Positions 43,309 to 52,092 of a stretch of 64,000 nucleotides of DNA are shown one piece after another. Both the position numbers and the translations under genes were made by a program. Location of the stretch: the NCBI GenBank assembly GCA_035630615.1, contig DASQKI010000038.1, positions 75,251-139,250 of the forward strand, given 5' to 3'. This DNA comes from DATFRX01 sp035630615 (lineage in GTDB: Bacteria > Actinomycetota > Actinomycetes > Propionibacteriales > Nocardioidaceae). Below the pieces are notes generated by a model. The model had not been told where the DNA came from and made no database searches. It saw only the letters and a program-made list of their open reading frames with translations. Within the stretch, counting starts at the first letter, position 1. Every line of letters starts with the position of its first letter.

Positions 43309-44718
43309 ATGGCTGGACAGGAAGACAAGAGCGCCGACGTCCTGGTGATTTTCGGCATCACCGGTGACTTGGCCAAGAAGATGACGTTTCGATCGCTGTA
43401 CCGCCTCGAACGCCGCAAGCAGCTCGACTGTCCGATCGTGGGCGTCGCTCTGGATGACTGGTCCGCCGAGACGCTTCGCGACCACGCACGAGCCGCTATC
43501 GAGGCCACCGGCGAGACGATCGACGAGGACGTGTTCCAACGGTTCGCGCAGCGACTTTCGATGGTCTCGGGCGACTACAACGACCCGCAGACGTACGAGC
43601 GGGTGGCTCAAGCCCTCGACGGCCGACACAATCCGGTCTTCTACCTCGAGATCCCACCGTCGCTGTTCGGCCGCGTTGTCGCCGGTCTCTCCGGGGCCGA
43701 CCTGACGTCGCGGGCCCGTGTTGTGGTGGAGAAGCCATTCGGGCACGACCTTACTTCCGCGCGTGCCCTGAACGCCGACCTACGCCAGCTGCTCGAGGAG
43801 TGGCAGATCCTTCGGATCGATCATTTCCTCGGCAAGGAACCGGCGATGGATATCTTGTTCCTCCGGTTCGCCAACTCGATCTTCGAGCCGCTGTGGAACC
43901 GTGACCGCATCCGGTGTGTGCAGATCACGATGGCGGAGAACTTCGGCGTGGAGGATCGCGGGAGCTTCTACGACCCAGTCGGTGCGCTCCGAGACGTCGT
44001 GCAAAACCACCTGCTGCAGATCGTCGGCCTCTTCGCCTCGGAGCCACCGACGATCGCCGACGCTGACGGCCTGCGCGACAGGCGCGTCGAGGTGTTCAGG
44101 GCCATGCCGGATGCGGATCCGAAGCACTACATCCGCGGTCAGTACGACGGATACCTCGACGTCCCTGGTGTCAGTCCGGGGTCGCAAACCGAGACCTTCG
44201 CCGCGCTTCGGCTCGAGATCGACAACTGGCGGTGGTCGGGCGTCCCGTTCTATATCCGGGCCGGCAAGGCGATGGCCGCGCGCGCGACCGAGGTCCGCGT
44301 CATCTTCAAGGCGCCGCCGCGACTGACGTTCGCGCCCCAGTTCAAGCCCAGCACGAACGAGTTCGTCCTCCGGATCGACCCGAACCCCGGTGCCGACCTG
44401 GTCGTGCAGGCCAAGAAGGCCGGCGCCCCGACCACGCGGACGGTGGACCTCTCGTTGATCTTCGCCGAGGAGCTCGGAGACGCGCCCGAACCCTACGAGC
44501 GGCTCCTCGGCGACGCCATGCGGGGCGACGCGAGCCTGTTCACGCGCGAGGACAGCGTGGAGGAAACCTGGCGCATCGTCCAACCGCTCCTCGACGCACC
44601 ACCGCCGGTTGAGACCTACCAGCCCGGGTCGTGGGGCCCGAGCGGATCCGACAAGCTCATCGCTGGCGGACCTCGCTGGCGGGAACCGTGGATGCACGCG
44701 GTGAGCAAGTCCCCCTAA
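43309..44718 (+). CDS. zwf: Glucose-6-phosphate dehydrogenase, second copy
   Basis: The 469-residue enzyme has GITGDLAKKMTFRSLYRLE (16-34), VVEKPFGHDL, LRIDHFLGKEPAMD (168-181) and GAKGWGPSGSDKL-like C-terminal sequence (QPGSWGPSGSDKL). It is clearly homologous to 4237-5634 over its full length, but differs throughout, for example HFLGKEP against HYLGKMG. ATG 43309 with GGTGAG upstream is preferred over GTG 43300. It closes the operon and provides the oxidative entry matching gnd and pgl. Confidence 0.95.
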   Translation: MAGQEDKSADVLVIFGITGDLAKKMTFRSLYRLERRKQLDCPIVGVALDDWSAETLRDHARAAIEATGETIDEDVFQRFAQRLSMVSGDYNDPQTYERVAQALDGRHNPVFYLEIPPSLFGRVVAGLSGADLTSRARVVVEKPFGHDLTSARALNADLRQLLEEWQILRIDHFLGKEPAMDILFLRFANSIFEPLWNRDRIRCVQITMAENFGVEDRGSFYDPVGALRDVVQNHLLQIVGLFASEPPTIADADGLRDRRVEVFRAMPDADPKHYIRGQYDGYLDVPGVSPGSQTETFAALRLEIDNWRWSGVPFYIRAGKAMAARATEVRVIFKAPPRLTFAPQFKPSTNEFVLRIDPNPGADLVVQAKKAGAPTTRTVDLSLIFAEELGDAPEPYERLLGDAMRGDASLFTREDSVEETWRIVQPLLDAPPPVETYQPGSWGPSGSDKLIAGGPRWREPWMHAVSKSP

Positions 44719-44771
44719 GAGGGCTCGATCCGAAATAGCTCCGTCGATGGACGGCGATGCCTGCGCAGGCC

Positions 44772-45995
44772 TCAGTAGATGTGGAGCTTCTCCAGGAGCG
44801 CGAAGGTGTCGTCGAGGGTCTCGAACAGATCCTTGTTGTGCTTGATCATCTTGCTGCGCATATAGACGCGCAGCCACTGCTTGTACATGAAATTCTCGTA
44901 CCGGTCGAACTTGTCCCGCAGCGGCAGATCCTGTTGACCGATGAGCCCCGCGAGGAACATCGCGCACTCGAACCCCAGCGAGATCGACTGGAAGTACGGC
45001 GAGCCGATGGCCGAATCGCCGGCCAGAAACGCCGGGGAGTTCGCGAACGGGTGGTCGGCCGATCCGAGTTCATGCCACTTCCGGCTGGTCACGTTGCGGG
45101 CGTGGTAGAGGTCCATCGGAATGCGGACGATATCGAGTTCGCCGAGGATCTCCCCTCCGGTCTCGTGCTTGACCCGGTCGAGGAAACGGTCCATCGACAC
45201 GGTGACGCCGGGGACGTTGTCCCGCAGCCACGCCCTGTCGAACCGCGACGGCATCGCCCGGAACTCGGCTTCCGTGATGTTCACAATGCCGGTCACGTGG
45301 CTGATTCCCTTGTCGTAGTAGGTCCGATGGACCGCGGGAATGAACTTGTAACTGTCGTTCTCGGCGTTCTTGTAGTACTTGCAGTATTCGTCGCAGACAT
45401 ACATCTGGCTGTACAGGAACGTGATCACCAGCGCGTACTCGAGCCGTACCTTGAAGACGTTGGTGTCACCGCCTTCGCCACGGAAGGCGGGCGAAACGTG
45501 ATCACGCAGCAGCGAATGGCTTCCCGTGCAGTCGATCAGAATGTCGTCCGGACCCGTCATCGCCAGCGCATCCTGTGCCGTGAGTTCCCCGACGACGCGC
45601 TCGACCGTGTGCGTGTCACGTTGATCGATCAGATCGCTGAGAGCCTGCTCGATGGCGTTGAGCGGACAGAACCCGAGTGTCCACTCGAGCAGCAGTGACC
45701 GCAGGTCCGACGGAACCGACTGCCTGGACGCGACGCCCTCATCGAGGTCGGTGCGATCGAAGACAGCCTCGATGTTCTCCCCGTCGATGTAGTCGATGCA
45801 GTAGCTCTCGACCGAGTCCGCCACGAGATAGGTGTCGAGCTGGACCATTCGAGTACGGGTGTAGTGGGACCGCTTCTCATAAAGGCGGATGTCGTAGTCC
45901 CCCATGGTTTGCATAAGGGCCGTCAGCATGAGGCCAACCGGGCCTCCGCCCACGATGTGGACCTGGCGCCGTGGCGTCGAAGTTTTGAGAGGCAT
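44772..45995 (-). CDS. FAD-dependent monooxygenase-like protein of unusual composition
   Basis: The 407-residue protein has an N-terminal FAD fold HIVGGGPVGLMLTALMQ (GGGPVG 16-21), DILIDCTGSHSLLRD, and the GD box AFLAGDSAIGSPYFQSISLG (Asp327) of aromatic-hydroxylase-like flavoproteins. It is rich in Tyr, Lys and Asn (YCKYYKNAENDSYKF), unlike its neighbours. By eye the DNA around 45300-45480 is clearly less GC-rich. ATG 45995 has GAGGAG upstream, and TAGAAT at 46051-46056 (minus) could be its -10 box. The substrate is unknown. Acquisition by transfer is possible. Confidence 0.75.
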   Translation of the reverse strand: MPLKTSTPRRQVHIVGGGPVGLMLTALMQTMGDYDIRLYEKRSHYTRTRMVQLDTYLVADSVESYCIDYIDGENIEAVFDRTDLDEGVASRQSVPSDLRSLLLEWTLGFCPLNAIEQALSDLIDQRDTHTVERVVGELTAQDALAMTGPDDILIDCTGSHSLLRDHVSPAFRGEGGDTNVFKVRLEYALVITFLYSQMYVCDEYCKYYKNAENDSYKFIPAVHRTYYDKGISHVTGIVNITEAEFRAMPSRFDRAWLRDNVPGVTVSMDRFLDRVKHETGGEILGELDIVRIPMDLYHARNVTSRKWHELGSADHPFANSPAFLAGDSAIGSPYFQSISLGFECAMFLAGLIGQQDLPLRDKFDRYENFMYKQWLRVYMRSKMIKHNKDLFETLDDTFALLEKLHIY

Positions 45996-46192
45996 TCGCC
46001 CACTCCTCACAGGGGAGAGACGCAGAAGCCCCAATGGCGCCGCAGGTCAAATTCTACGCAGCGCCACATCCCCGTCGATGCGTACTGTGCCTAAACTAGC
46101 ACCGGAGGGAAGCACCGACGGGTGCGTCGCTGTCGATATGGGGCCTCGGCCGCCATTGCGGGCGGATCATTCAGCGCTCCACGGAGGTGTCC

Positions 46193-46681
46193 ATGGCAGC
46201 GGCCATCGAAGAGCAAGACCCACGCTTCCCGGTTTTCGAACTCACCTACTCCGACCGTCCGACCGGCGAGGCGACCTCGGTCAGATCGGCCGACGGCATT
46301 CTCTTCGCACGGGTGGCGAACGGCGGTGCATTCCGTTGGTTCAGCGCCCGGATCATCTCGTCGGGCGTTCCCCTCAAGCTGAAGTACCGATGCACCTACT
46401 CGCGGGCTGGCAGCGATGGTGACCTCACCGGCGAGGCGATGGCCGGCGAGCGATGCCCGCCCGGTGACGCCGACTACATCACCCGGATCGCCTTCGAGTC
46501 CAAGATCTACTACCGGTGCTGGATGTCGCACCCCGATCGACCCGACGACTACGTGCGAGATCCCGTCGGCAGTTTCTGGTATCCGAGCGGACATTTCTGC
46601 GGATCCGAGGAGGACGGTCGCTGGATCACGGCCCTCGAGATCAAGATGCCACCGATTGTCGAAGGCTGGCGGTCCGCCTGA
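46193..46681 (+). CDS. Unknown protein with four cysteines
   Basis: The 162-residue protein begins MAAAIEEQDPRFPVFELTY and is beta-rich with many aromatic residues. Cysteines occur in YRCTY, ERCPPG, YRCWM and HFCGS and could bind a metal or form disulfides, but no signal peptide is seen. I do not recognise a family. The start is ATG 46193 with GGAGG five bases upstream. It diverges from the FAD monooxygenase gene by 197 bp, so the two may share a function. Confidence 0.6.
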   Translation: MAAAIEEQDPRFPVFELTYSDRPTGEATSVRSADGILFARVANGGAFRWFSARIISSGVPLKLKYRCTYSRAGSDGDLTGEAMAGERCPPGDADYITRIAFESKIYYRCWMSHPDRPDDYVRDPVGSFWYPSGHFCGSEEDGRWITALEIKMPPIVEGWRSA

Positions 46682-46683
46682 GC

Positions 46684-46699
46684 TCCGAGGATTCTCGGA
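46684..46699. terminator. Short hairpin between convergent genes
   Basis: TCCGAG and CTCGGA form a 6-bp stem with loop GATT, just after the stop at 46681 and before the antiporter stop at 46714. There is no T-run. Confidence 0.3.
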
Positions 46700-46713
46700 T
46701 CAGGGGCGGGATG

Positions 46714-47913
46714 TCAGCCAGGTGACGGGCTCTGCTCGACGGTGGAGTCCGTGCGTGCCCTTCGGCCGAGCAGCTCAGCGGTGAGGGGAAACACGACTAC
46801 GGAGATCACGCCAGCCCCGACAAGAGCCGCGGCATTCTCCGGAAGCATAGTCTCGGTCGCGAGCCCGATCTGGGTGACCGCCACGATAATCGGCAGACCG
46901 GTCGCGGCGAACAGCCCGAGCCGAATCAGTTCGCTGCCATGCAGGTCGCGGCTGAAGAGGACGAGCACGGGGATGCCCCGTACAGCAGCGATGAGGAGGA
47001 AGAAGACGGCCAGTCGGTCGGGATTCTCGATGATCGAGGTGACGTCGACCTCGATACCCGACGTGACGAAGAACAAGGGGACGAACAACCCGAACGCCAG
47101 ACCGTCGAGCTTGTGCTCCAGAGTCCGATCGCCCTCTGGGGTGAGCTGGCGAAGTATGAGGCCAGCCGCGAATGCGCCGAGAATCACGTCCAGGCCGAAC
47201 TCGGCTGCAATGAGCAAGAGACCCACGAGCAGCAACACACTCCATCGCAGGGTTATCTGCGACGTCGTATCCGAGCCGCGCTCGAAGATGCCCCGGATAC
47301 GGCTTGTGAACAAGGCCCGTGGTAGCCGCTCGATCGCCACGGCGACGACGCCGAACACGACGAGGATCACCACCGATGCCCAAGCGCCTCGGCTCCCCAA
47401 GAACAACGAGATCGCGAGCACCGGGCCGAACTCCCCTACAGCGCCGTTGGCGACCACGAACTTGCCTAAGCGAGTGTCGAGCAGACCGGCGTCGCGCAGG
47501 ATCGGTAGCAGCGTACCCAGCGCCGTCGAGGTGAGCGCGATAGCGACGGGGAGGAACGCGTGGACGTAGCCGATCGAGTAGAGGACGCCGACCACTGAGA
47601 GTGCCAAGACAATCGACACGGCCCAGGCCAAGCCGGCCTGGAGTCCGAGTCTGCCCTTGAGGACTCGAGGGTTCAGTTCGTAGCCGGCGATGAAGAACAA
47701 GAAGCCCAGACCCACCTCGTTGAGCAGCAGAATCGGACCTTCCTTGGTTGCCAAACCCAGGACCTCCGGCCCGATCAGGATGCCGAGTATCAGGAGGACG
47801 ACCACCTCTGGCATCTTCGGGCCTGGGACGAGTCCGACGATCAGTGGCGCAAGCGCTGCCGCCAGAGCGATCCAGAACAGGGACTCCAAACCAACCGGCA
47901 AGTCCACCGACAC
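46714..47913 (-). CDS. Cation:proton antiporter, CPA2 type
   Basis: The 399-residue membrane protein has about 12 helices. PEVVVLLILGILIGPEVLG, NEVGLGFLFFIAGYELNP, ALTSTALGTLLPILRDAGLL, VVANGAVGEFGPVLAISLFL and LDVILGAFAAGLILRQ follow the KefB/NapA-type Na+(K+)/H+ exchanger pattern. It lacks a C-terminal TrkA-N domain. The frame opens with GTG 47913; a second GTG at 47907 has better spacing from GAGGAG. It is preceded by the element at 47971-47985 and diverges from the PPOX gene. Confidence 0.88.
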   Translation of the reverse strand: MSVDLPVGLESLFWIALAAALAPLIVGLVPGPKMPEVVVLLILGILIGPEVLGLATKEGPILLLNEVGLGFLFFIAGYELNPRVLKGRLGLQAGLAWAVSIVLALSVVGVLYSIGYVHAFLPVAIALTSTALGTLLPILRDAGLLDTRLGKFVVANGAVGEFGPVLAISLFLGSRGAWASVVILVVFGVVAVAIERLPRALFTSRIRGIFERGSDTTSQITLRWSVLLLVGLLLIAAEFGLDVILGAFAAGLILRQLTPEGDRTLEHKLDGLAFGLFVPLFFVTSGIEVDVTSIIENPDRLAVFFLLIAAVRGIPVLVLFSRDLHGSELIRLGLFAATGLPIIVAVTQIGLATETMLPENAAALVGAGVISVVVFPLTAELLGRRARTDSTVEQSPSPG

Positions 47914-47966
47914 TCCTCTCGACGGGCCATGGGGCTACTGCCATTTCAGTTGACTCAGTGATGGGC

Positions 47967-47989
47967 CGCGAGGGCCGAAGGTCCTCGCG
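47967..47989 (-). promoter_or_regulatory. GGGWCCWWCGRCCCT-type element before the antiporter
   Basis: On the minus strand AGGACCTTCGGCCCT (47971-47985) matches 14 of 15 positions. It is embedded in larger 7-bp arms CGCGAGG/CCTCGCG (47967-47989). The core is 57 nt from the antiporter start. Confidence 0.5.
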
Positions 47990-48069
47990 CACGGCCCAGC
48001 GATCTCGGCCGCAACCTTGACTGCCGCCGTGCCATGGCGATACGGAGACTGCGTTCGGCCCACAGTTTC

Positions 48070-48087
48070 GGGACCTACGGCCGGTCC
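48070..48087 (+). promoter_or_regulatory. GGGWCCWWCGRCCCT-type element before the PPOX gene
   Basis: GGGACCTACGGCCGGTCC: 13 of 15 positions match and GGACC/GGTCC form perfect arms. It lies about 33 nt before GTG 48120, close to where an activator of a nearly leaderless promoter could bind. Confidence 0.5.
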
Positions 48088-48119
48088 GCCGCCAGTCCGA
48101 GTCGGGGTACATGTGACAC

Positions 48120-48518
48120 GTGAGCTTCCAGCGTCTGCCGCCCGAGGAGTGCCGGGAACTGCTGGCCGCCACGTCGGTGGGACGGGTGGGCTTCAACGGC
48201 CCGGATGGTCCGCAGATACTTTCCGTCAGCTACGTCCTCTATCAGGGCAACATTTTCCTGAGAACGGCCGCTGAGAGCGCACTATTCAATGCGATGTGCG
48301 ATGGCCGCGTCGCCTTCGAGATCGATGACATCGACGAGTTCATGCAGCGCGGGTGGAGCGTCCTAGCGGTGGGCGACGCGGAGCTCGTTGACGATCCAGA
48401 CATTTTGGTGGAGCTATGGGGCGACCGGGGACCCAAGCCCCTGGCGGTAGGCGTGCGCACGCAGTTTGTGCGGATCAAACCCATCCGGCTGACCGGACGC
48501 CGAGTTTTGCCCCACTAG
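48120..48518 (+). CDS. Pyridoxamine 5'-phosphate oxidase-fold protein
   Basis: The 132-residue split-barrel protein reads RLPPEECRELLAATSVGRVGFNGPDGPQILSVSYVLYQGNIFLRTA, then VAFEIDDID and GWSVLAVGDAELV. This is the actinobacterial PPOX family of small F420- or FMN-binding proteins that recur in hypoxia/redox regulons. The exact cofactor and substrate are unknown. The start is GTG 48120. A candidate operator lies at 48070-48087. Confidence 0.85.
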   Translation: MSFQRLPPEECRELLAATSVGRVGFNGPDGPQILSVSYVLYQGNIFLRTAAESALFNAMCDGRVAFEIDDIDEFMQRGWSVLAVGDAELVDDPDILVELWGDRGPKPLAVGVRTQFVRIKPIRLTGRRVLPH

Positions 48519-48543
48519 TCGACATTGCGGGCGGCGCGTCGCG

Positions 48544-48560
48544 TCACCCATTCCGGATGA
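48544..48560. promoter_or_regulatory. TCACC-N7-GATGA dyad upstream of the lipoprotein gene
   Basis: TCACCCATTCCGGATGA has exactly the arms of the sites at 15806 and 52589 but a different spacer. It lies 34 nt before ATG 48595 and just after the PPOX stop. Confidence 0.45.
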
Positions 48561-48594
48561 CGACACAGCCGATCTGCGGGACGAATGTTGGAAC

Positions 48595-49014
48595 ATGATG
48601 CGTCGACGCCCCGCCCAGTTCCTGGCTGCCGCAGCCATCATGACGGCCCCGATCACCATGGCGGGGTGCGGTGGGGACGACGATGAGACCCCCGCGGTCT
48701 GCTCCTCTGTCGACTCGCTCAAGGCGTCGGTCTCGAAGCTGACTGACGTGACCATCGACCAGAACGCCCTGACGACGCTGCAGGACGACTTCAGCCAGGT
48801 GCAGTCCGACCTGAGCGACGTCAAGAGCGACGCAAAGGACGAGTTTGGCACCGAGGTCGACGCCGTCGACCAAGCGGTCTCGTCCGTCAGCTCGAGCCTC
48901 TCTGCCGCAACCTCCTCGCCCTCGGCGCAGACAGTCACGGCCGTGGCCACCGACGTCCAAGCACTAGGCACCTCACTGACCGCCCTGACCGATGCCGTCA
49001 AGAACACCTGCTGA
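48595..49014 (+). CDS. Small secreted lipoprotein
   Basis: The 139-residue protein has an Arg-rich N-terminus, a hydrophobic stretch and a lipobox ITMAGC with Cys25 as the likely lipidated residue. The mature part is low-complexity and helical, with repeated VSSxxS, DVxSD and TDVQALGTSLTAL segments suggesting a coiled coil. A final Cys139 could pair with Cys36. Its function is unknown. ATG ATG at the start leaves a one-codon ambiguity. Confidence 0.7.
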   Translation: MMRRRPAQFLAAAAIMTAPITMAGCGGDDDETPAVCSSVDSLKASVSKLTDVTIDQNALTTLQDDFSQVQSDLSDVKSDAKDEFGTEVDAVDQAVSSVSSSLSAATSSPSAQTVTAVATDVQALGTSLTALTDAVKNTC

Positions 49015-49120
49015 CTAGCGTCGACGTCCTGAGTCCGCGGGTACCGGCCGGATCGGCCCTCATGCACGCTCGGCGCACACAAACTTGGATTGGCCGCGAT
49101 GAGCCGCTGGCTCGGATACC

Positions 49121-49897
49121 GTGGGATCGGTGCTTGAGCTGACCTGGCTGGGTCATTCGACGGTAGTGATCGAGATCGGCAGCGTCCGTTTGCTCTCGGA
49201 TCCGCTGCTCTTTCGGCACGTCCCACCGCTTCGTCGGCGTTGGCCTCGACCGGATCCGGCGCGATGGGCGGGCACCGACGCCGTACTCCTCTCGCACCTA
49301 CACCACGACCATGCCGAGCTGAGGTCGTTGCGGCTACTGGGATCTACGCCGGTCGTGACCGCGAGGGCCAATGCCGAGTGGTTGCGCGCGAAAGGACTCC
49401 GCCATGCGGTTGGCCTCGACGAGGAGTGGTACGACGTTGGCACCGACGGCGTTTCCGTACGTCTCGTCCCCGCGGTGCACGGGGCACGGCCGATGCCGCA
49501 TCGGCCGAACGCGGCGAACGGACATCTGATTCGGTCGGCTGGCTCCGTCGTGTGGGTGGCTGGCGACACCGAGCTGTTCGCGGCGATGTCAGAGCTCGCG
49601 GGGTTGGCCGGCGGCAAGCTGACGGTGGCTCTCGTACCCATCGGTGGATGGGGACCGCGACTCTCCAAGGGTCACCTCGGCCCAGAAGAGGCTGCGGCGG
49701 CGTGCGCCCTGGCCGATCCGGATTGGGTGCTGCCGGTGCATTGGGGGACATTGCACCTGCCGGGTGGGCGTGGGATCCCGCGCGGCTGGATGGATCGAGC
49801 GCTGCCGGCCTTCCGAGATGCCTTAACCAAGGTTGCGCCGCGCAGCCGACTGATCACGCTCCGGCCGGGGAAGCGGTGGCAGCACCCGTCGGCGTAG
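49121..49897 (+). CDS. MBL-fold metal-dependent hydrolase, UlaG-like
   Basis: The 258-residue protein has TWLGHSTVVIEIGSVRLLSDPLL, the metal motif LLSHLHHDHAELRSL (HxHxDH), VPAVHGA, VWVAGDTELF and VLPVHWGTLHL. This is the beta-lactamase-fold group related to UlaG and N-acylphosphatidylethanolamine phospholipases. The substrate is unknown. The frame opens at GTG 49121, with a second GTG at 49130. It is followed by the phosphatase fusion 46 bp later in the same direction. Confidence 0.8.
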   Translation: MGSVLELTWLGHSTVVIEIGSVRLLSDPLLFRHVPPLRRRWPRPDPARWAGTDAVLLSHLHHDHAELRSLRLLGSTPVVTARANAEWLRAKGLRHAVGLDEEWYDVGTDGVSVRLVPAVHGARPMPHRPNAANGHLIRSAGSVVWVAGDTELFAAMSELAGLAGGKLTVALVPIGGWGPRLSKGHLGPEEAAAACALADPDWVLPVHWGTLHLPGGRGIPRGWMDRALPAFRDALTKVAPRSRLITLRPGKRWQHPSA

Positions 49898-49943
49898 GGC
49901 CATGATGTTCGGCCTGAGTGGATCGGTTGGGTAGTTTCCTTGT

Positions 49944-52049
49944 ATGACGGGGAGTAGCGCGGCCATTCAGCGACGGTTGCTGCTGCGCTGGGGTGATGTC
50001 TTCCGTGCGGCTCTCAGCCTGGCGGGCGCCGCGGTGGGACTGTGGCTGTCCTCGGCGCTCATTCCAGACTTCAACATCGGCGGCTGGGAGCTCGCGATCG
50101 TCGCGGCCTTCCTCGTGTCGGTGTTCGGCGGTCTACTACGGCCGATCCTGGTCTGGCTCGCCGTCCGGCTCGGCTGGGTCGGCGCGGTTCTCCTCGGTCT
50201 GTTCACCCAGGCCGTGGTGATCTGGGTTGTCACCTCAGACGAGACCGGTGGCACCTCGCTGCTCAGCTCATTCGTCGCGTCCTGGATCGTCGCTGCCGTG
50301 TCGACCCTGTTCGTGTGGGTGGGAACGGCGGGAACCGACGACGCCGTTTCCGCAAGCCTGCTTCGGCGAGCCCACCGGATGAGGGCCGACGACCTGCCAG
50401 ATCCCGAGGTCCCCGGCGTCGTGTTCGTACAAGCCGACGGCGTGCCGTTCCCGGTGCTCGAATGGGGAGTTCGCGCCGGCACGCTTCCCACCTTGTCGCG
50501 CTGGGTGCGGACCGGCTCCCATCGGATGGCGGAGTGGCGCCCGAAACTGCCGGCGACGACGCCCGCGAGCCAGATGGGCATCTTGCACGGGACCATTGAG
50601 GGCATTCCGGCATTCCGATGGGTGGATCGGGAATCCGGGCGCATCTACGTCGCCAACAAACCCGGGGATGCTGCGGCCATCGAGGCGATGCATTCCGACG
50701 GTCACGGGCTCCTCGCCGACGACGGGGTCTCGGTCAGCAACCTATTCACAGGTGACGCAGCGTCGGCGTACGCAACGATGAGTGCCGTCGACCGGACCCG
50801 TGAGACCAAGGAGGCTCGTACGGCGCTGGCGGAGTTCCTGTCGAGGCCGGCGGGCCTCGCCCGGAGCATGAGCCGGATGTTCGCCGAGATCGGGCGGGAG
50901 CGCTTCCAGGCCGGACGGGCCCGCCGCCGCGACGTCCGCCCACGGGTCCATCGGGGTTGGGACTTCACCATGGAACGCGCCGCACTGCTGGGTGTCATTC
51001 GCGATCTGAATACGACCCTGGTCGCCGATTCGATGCTGCGTGGCCGGCGCGCCATCTACGTCGACTACGTCGACTACGACGCGGTCGCCCACCACGCCGG
51101 CATCATGCAGCCGGAGTCGCTGTCCGCGTTGGAAGGGATCGACGCCGTTATCGCTCAAATCGAACGGGTCGCCGAGGTCGCTCCCCGGCCCTATTACATC
51201 GTCGTCCTCTCCGACCATGGGCAGTCGCAGGGGGAAATCTTCGCCGACCGGTACGGGGAAGACCTGCCGGCTCTGGTCGCCCGGCTGGCCGAGGTGGAGG
51301 TCCTCGGCGCGGAGCACAACGAGGAGGCCAGCGGATCGGTCAACTCCGTCTTCGCCTCCTCCGCCGGACCCGAGACGGTGCTCGGCCGGGTCCTGACCAG
51401 GGCAGGGGATCGGCTGAGCACCGATACCTTCGAACGTGTCACCCAGGCCGCCACGGTCGAGCAGGAGGATCGGGCTTCGCGGGCGGCGGAAGAGTCTGCG
51501 GAAGGTGACGACCGCTTCATCATCTTCGGTTCCGGCAACCTCGGTCTGGTCTATGTCGCTGGCGAGTCTCGCCGACTGTCTCAGCAACAGATCTCCGACC
51601 GGTTTCCCGCTCTGCTGCCGGGCCTGGTGAACCATCCAGGTGTCAGCTTTGTCGTCGTCGACACCGTCGACTTCGGTCCCGTGGCACTCGGGCCGAAGGG
51701 TGAGAACCGCGTACGGGACGGAGTCGTGGTCGGCGAGGATCCCCTGGCGAAGTTCGGCCCGCAGGCTCCAGAGTTTGTGCTGCGCGCCGCCCTGATGCCA
51801 GAGGCGCCGGACATCTACGTGAACAGCCTGCTCGATGATCTTGGCGAGGTGGCCGCGTTCGAAGGCCTCGTCGGCTGCCATGGTGGCCTCGGCGGCTGGC
51901 AGGATCGCGCGATGCTCGTCTGGCCGACCCAGCTCGATGCCCCGGACGAGATGATCGTCGGCGCCGATGCCATGCACAGGGTGCTCGTGGGGTGGCTGGA
52001 ACATCTCGGCCATCGGACGTCTCTCACGACGCGGATCGCCCCGGACTGA
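49944..52049 (+). CDS. Holin-like membrane domain fused to an alkaline phosphatase-type domain
   Basis: The 701-residue protein starts with four hydrophobic segments (about residues 22-40, 50-75, 80-97, 110-128) of the four-helix 'phage holin' superfamily found in actinobacteria. An alkaline phosphatase/phosphodiesterase-like domain follows: VFVQADGVPFP (Asp165), LPATTPASQMGILHG (Thr206 as likely nucleophile), YVDYVDYDAVAHHAG, VVLSDHGQSQG and a C-terminal GCHGGLGGWQ. The enzyme part should face the side reached after helix 4. A role in cell-envelope phosphate or lipid turnover is plausible but unproven. Confidence 0.8.
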   Translation: MTGSSAAIQRRLLLRWGDVFRAALSLAGAAVGLWLSSALIPDFNIGGWELAIVAAFLVSVFGGLLRPILVWLAVRLGWVGAVLLGLFTQAVVIWVVTSDETGGTSLLSSFVASWIVAAVSTLFVWVGTAGTDDAVSASLLRRAHRMRADDLPDPEVPGVVFVQADGVPFPVLEWGVRAGTLPTLSRWVRTGSHRMAEWRPKLPATTPASQMGILHGTIEGIPAFRWVDRESGRIYVANKPGDAAAIEAMHSDGHGLLADDGVSVSNLFTGDAASAYATMSAVDRTRETKEARTALAEFLSRPAGLARSMSRMFAEIGRERFQAGRARRRDVRPRVHRGWDFTMERAALLGVIRDLNTTLVADSMLRGRRAIYVDYVDYDAVAHHAGIMQPESLSALEGIDAVIAQIERVAEVAPRPYYIVVLSDHGQSQGEIFADRYGEDLPALVARLAEVEVLGAEHNEEASGSVNSVFASSAGPETVLGRVLTRAGDRLSTDTFERVTQAATVEQEDRASRAAEESAEGDDRFIIFGSGNLGLVYVAGESRRLSQQQISDRFPALLPGLVNHPGVSFVVVDTVDFGPVALGPKGENRVRDGVVVGEDPLAKFGPQAPEFVLRAALMPEAPDIYVNSLLDDLGEVAAFEGLVGCHGGLGGWQDRAMLVWPTQLDAPDEMIVGADAMHRVLVGWLEHLGHRTSLTTRIAPD

Positions 52050-52092
52050 AATCCGGGCACTGCCTCGGCGCTGACGACGCCACCCGCGAGCC

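Noticed and set aside
44759..44770. Palindrome GCCTGCGCAGGC between zwf and the FAD gene
   Set aside because: Short self-complementary GC words are common in this composition. There is no T-run and it lies just before the convergent stop, so I did not call an operator.
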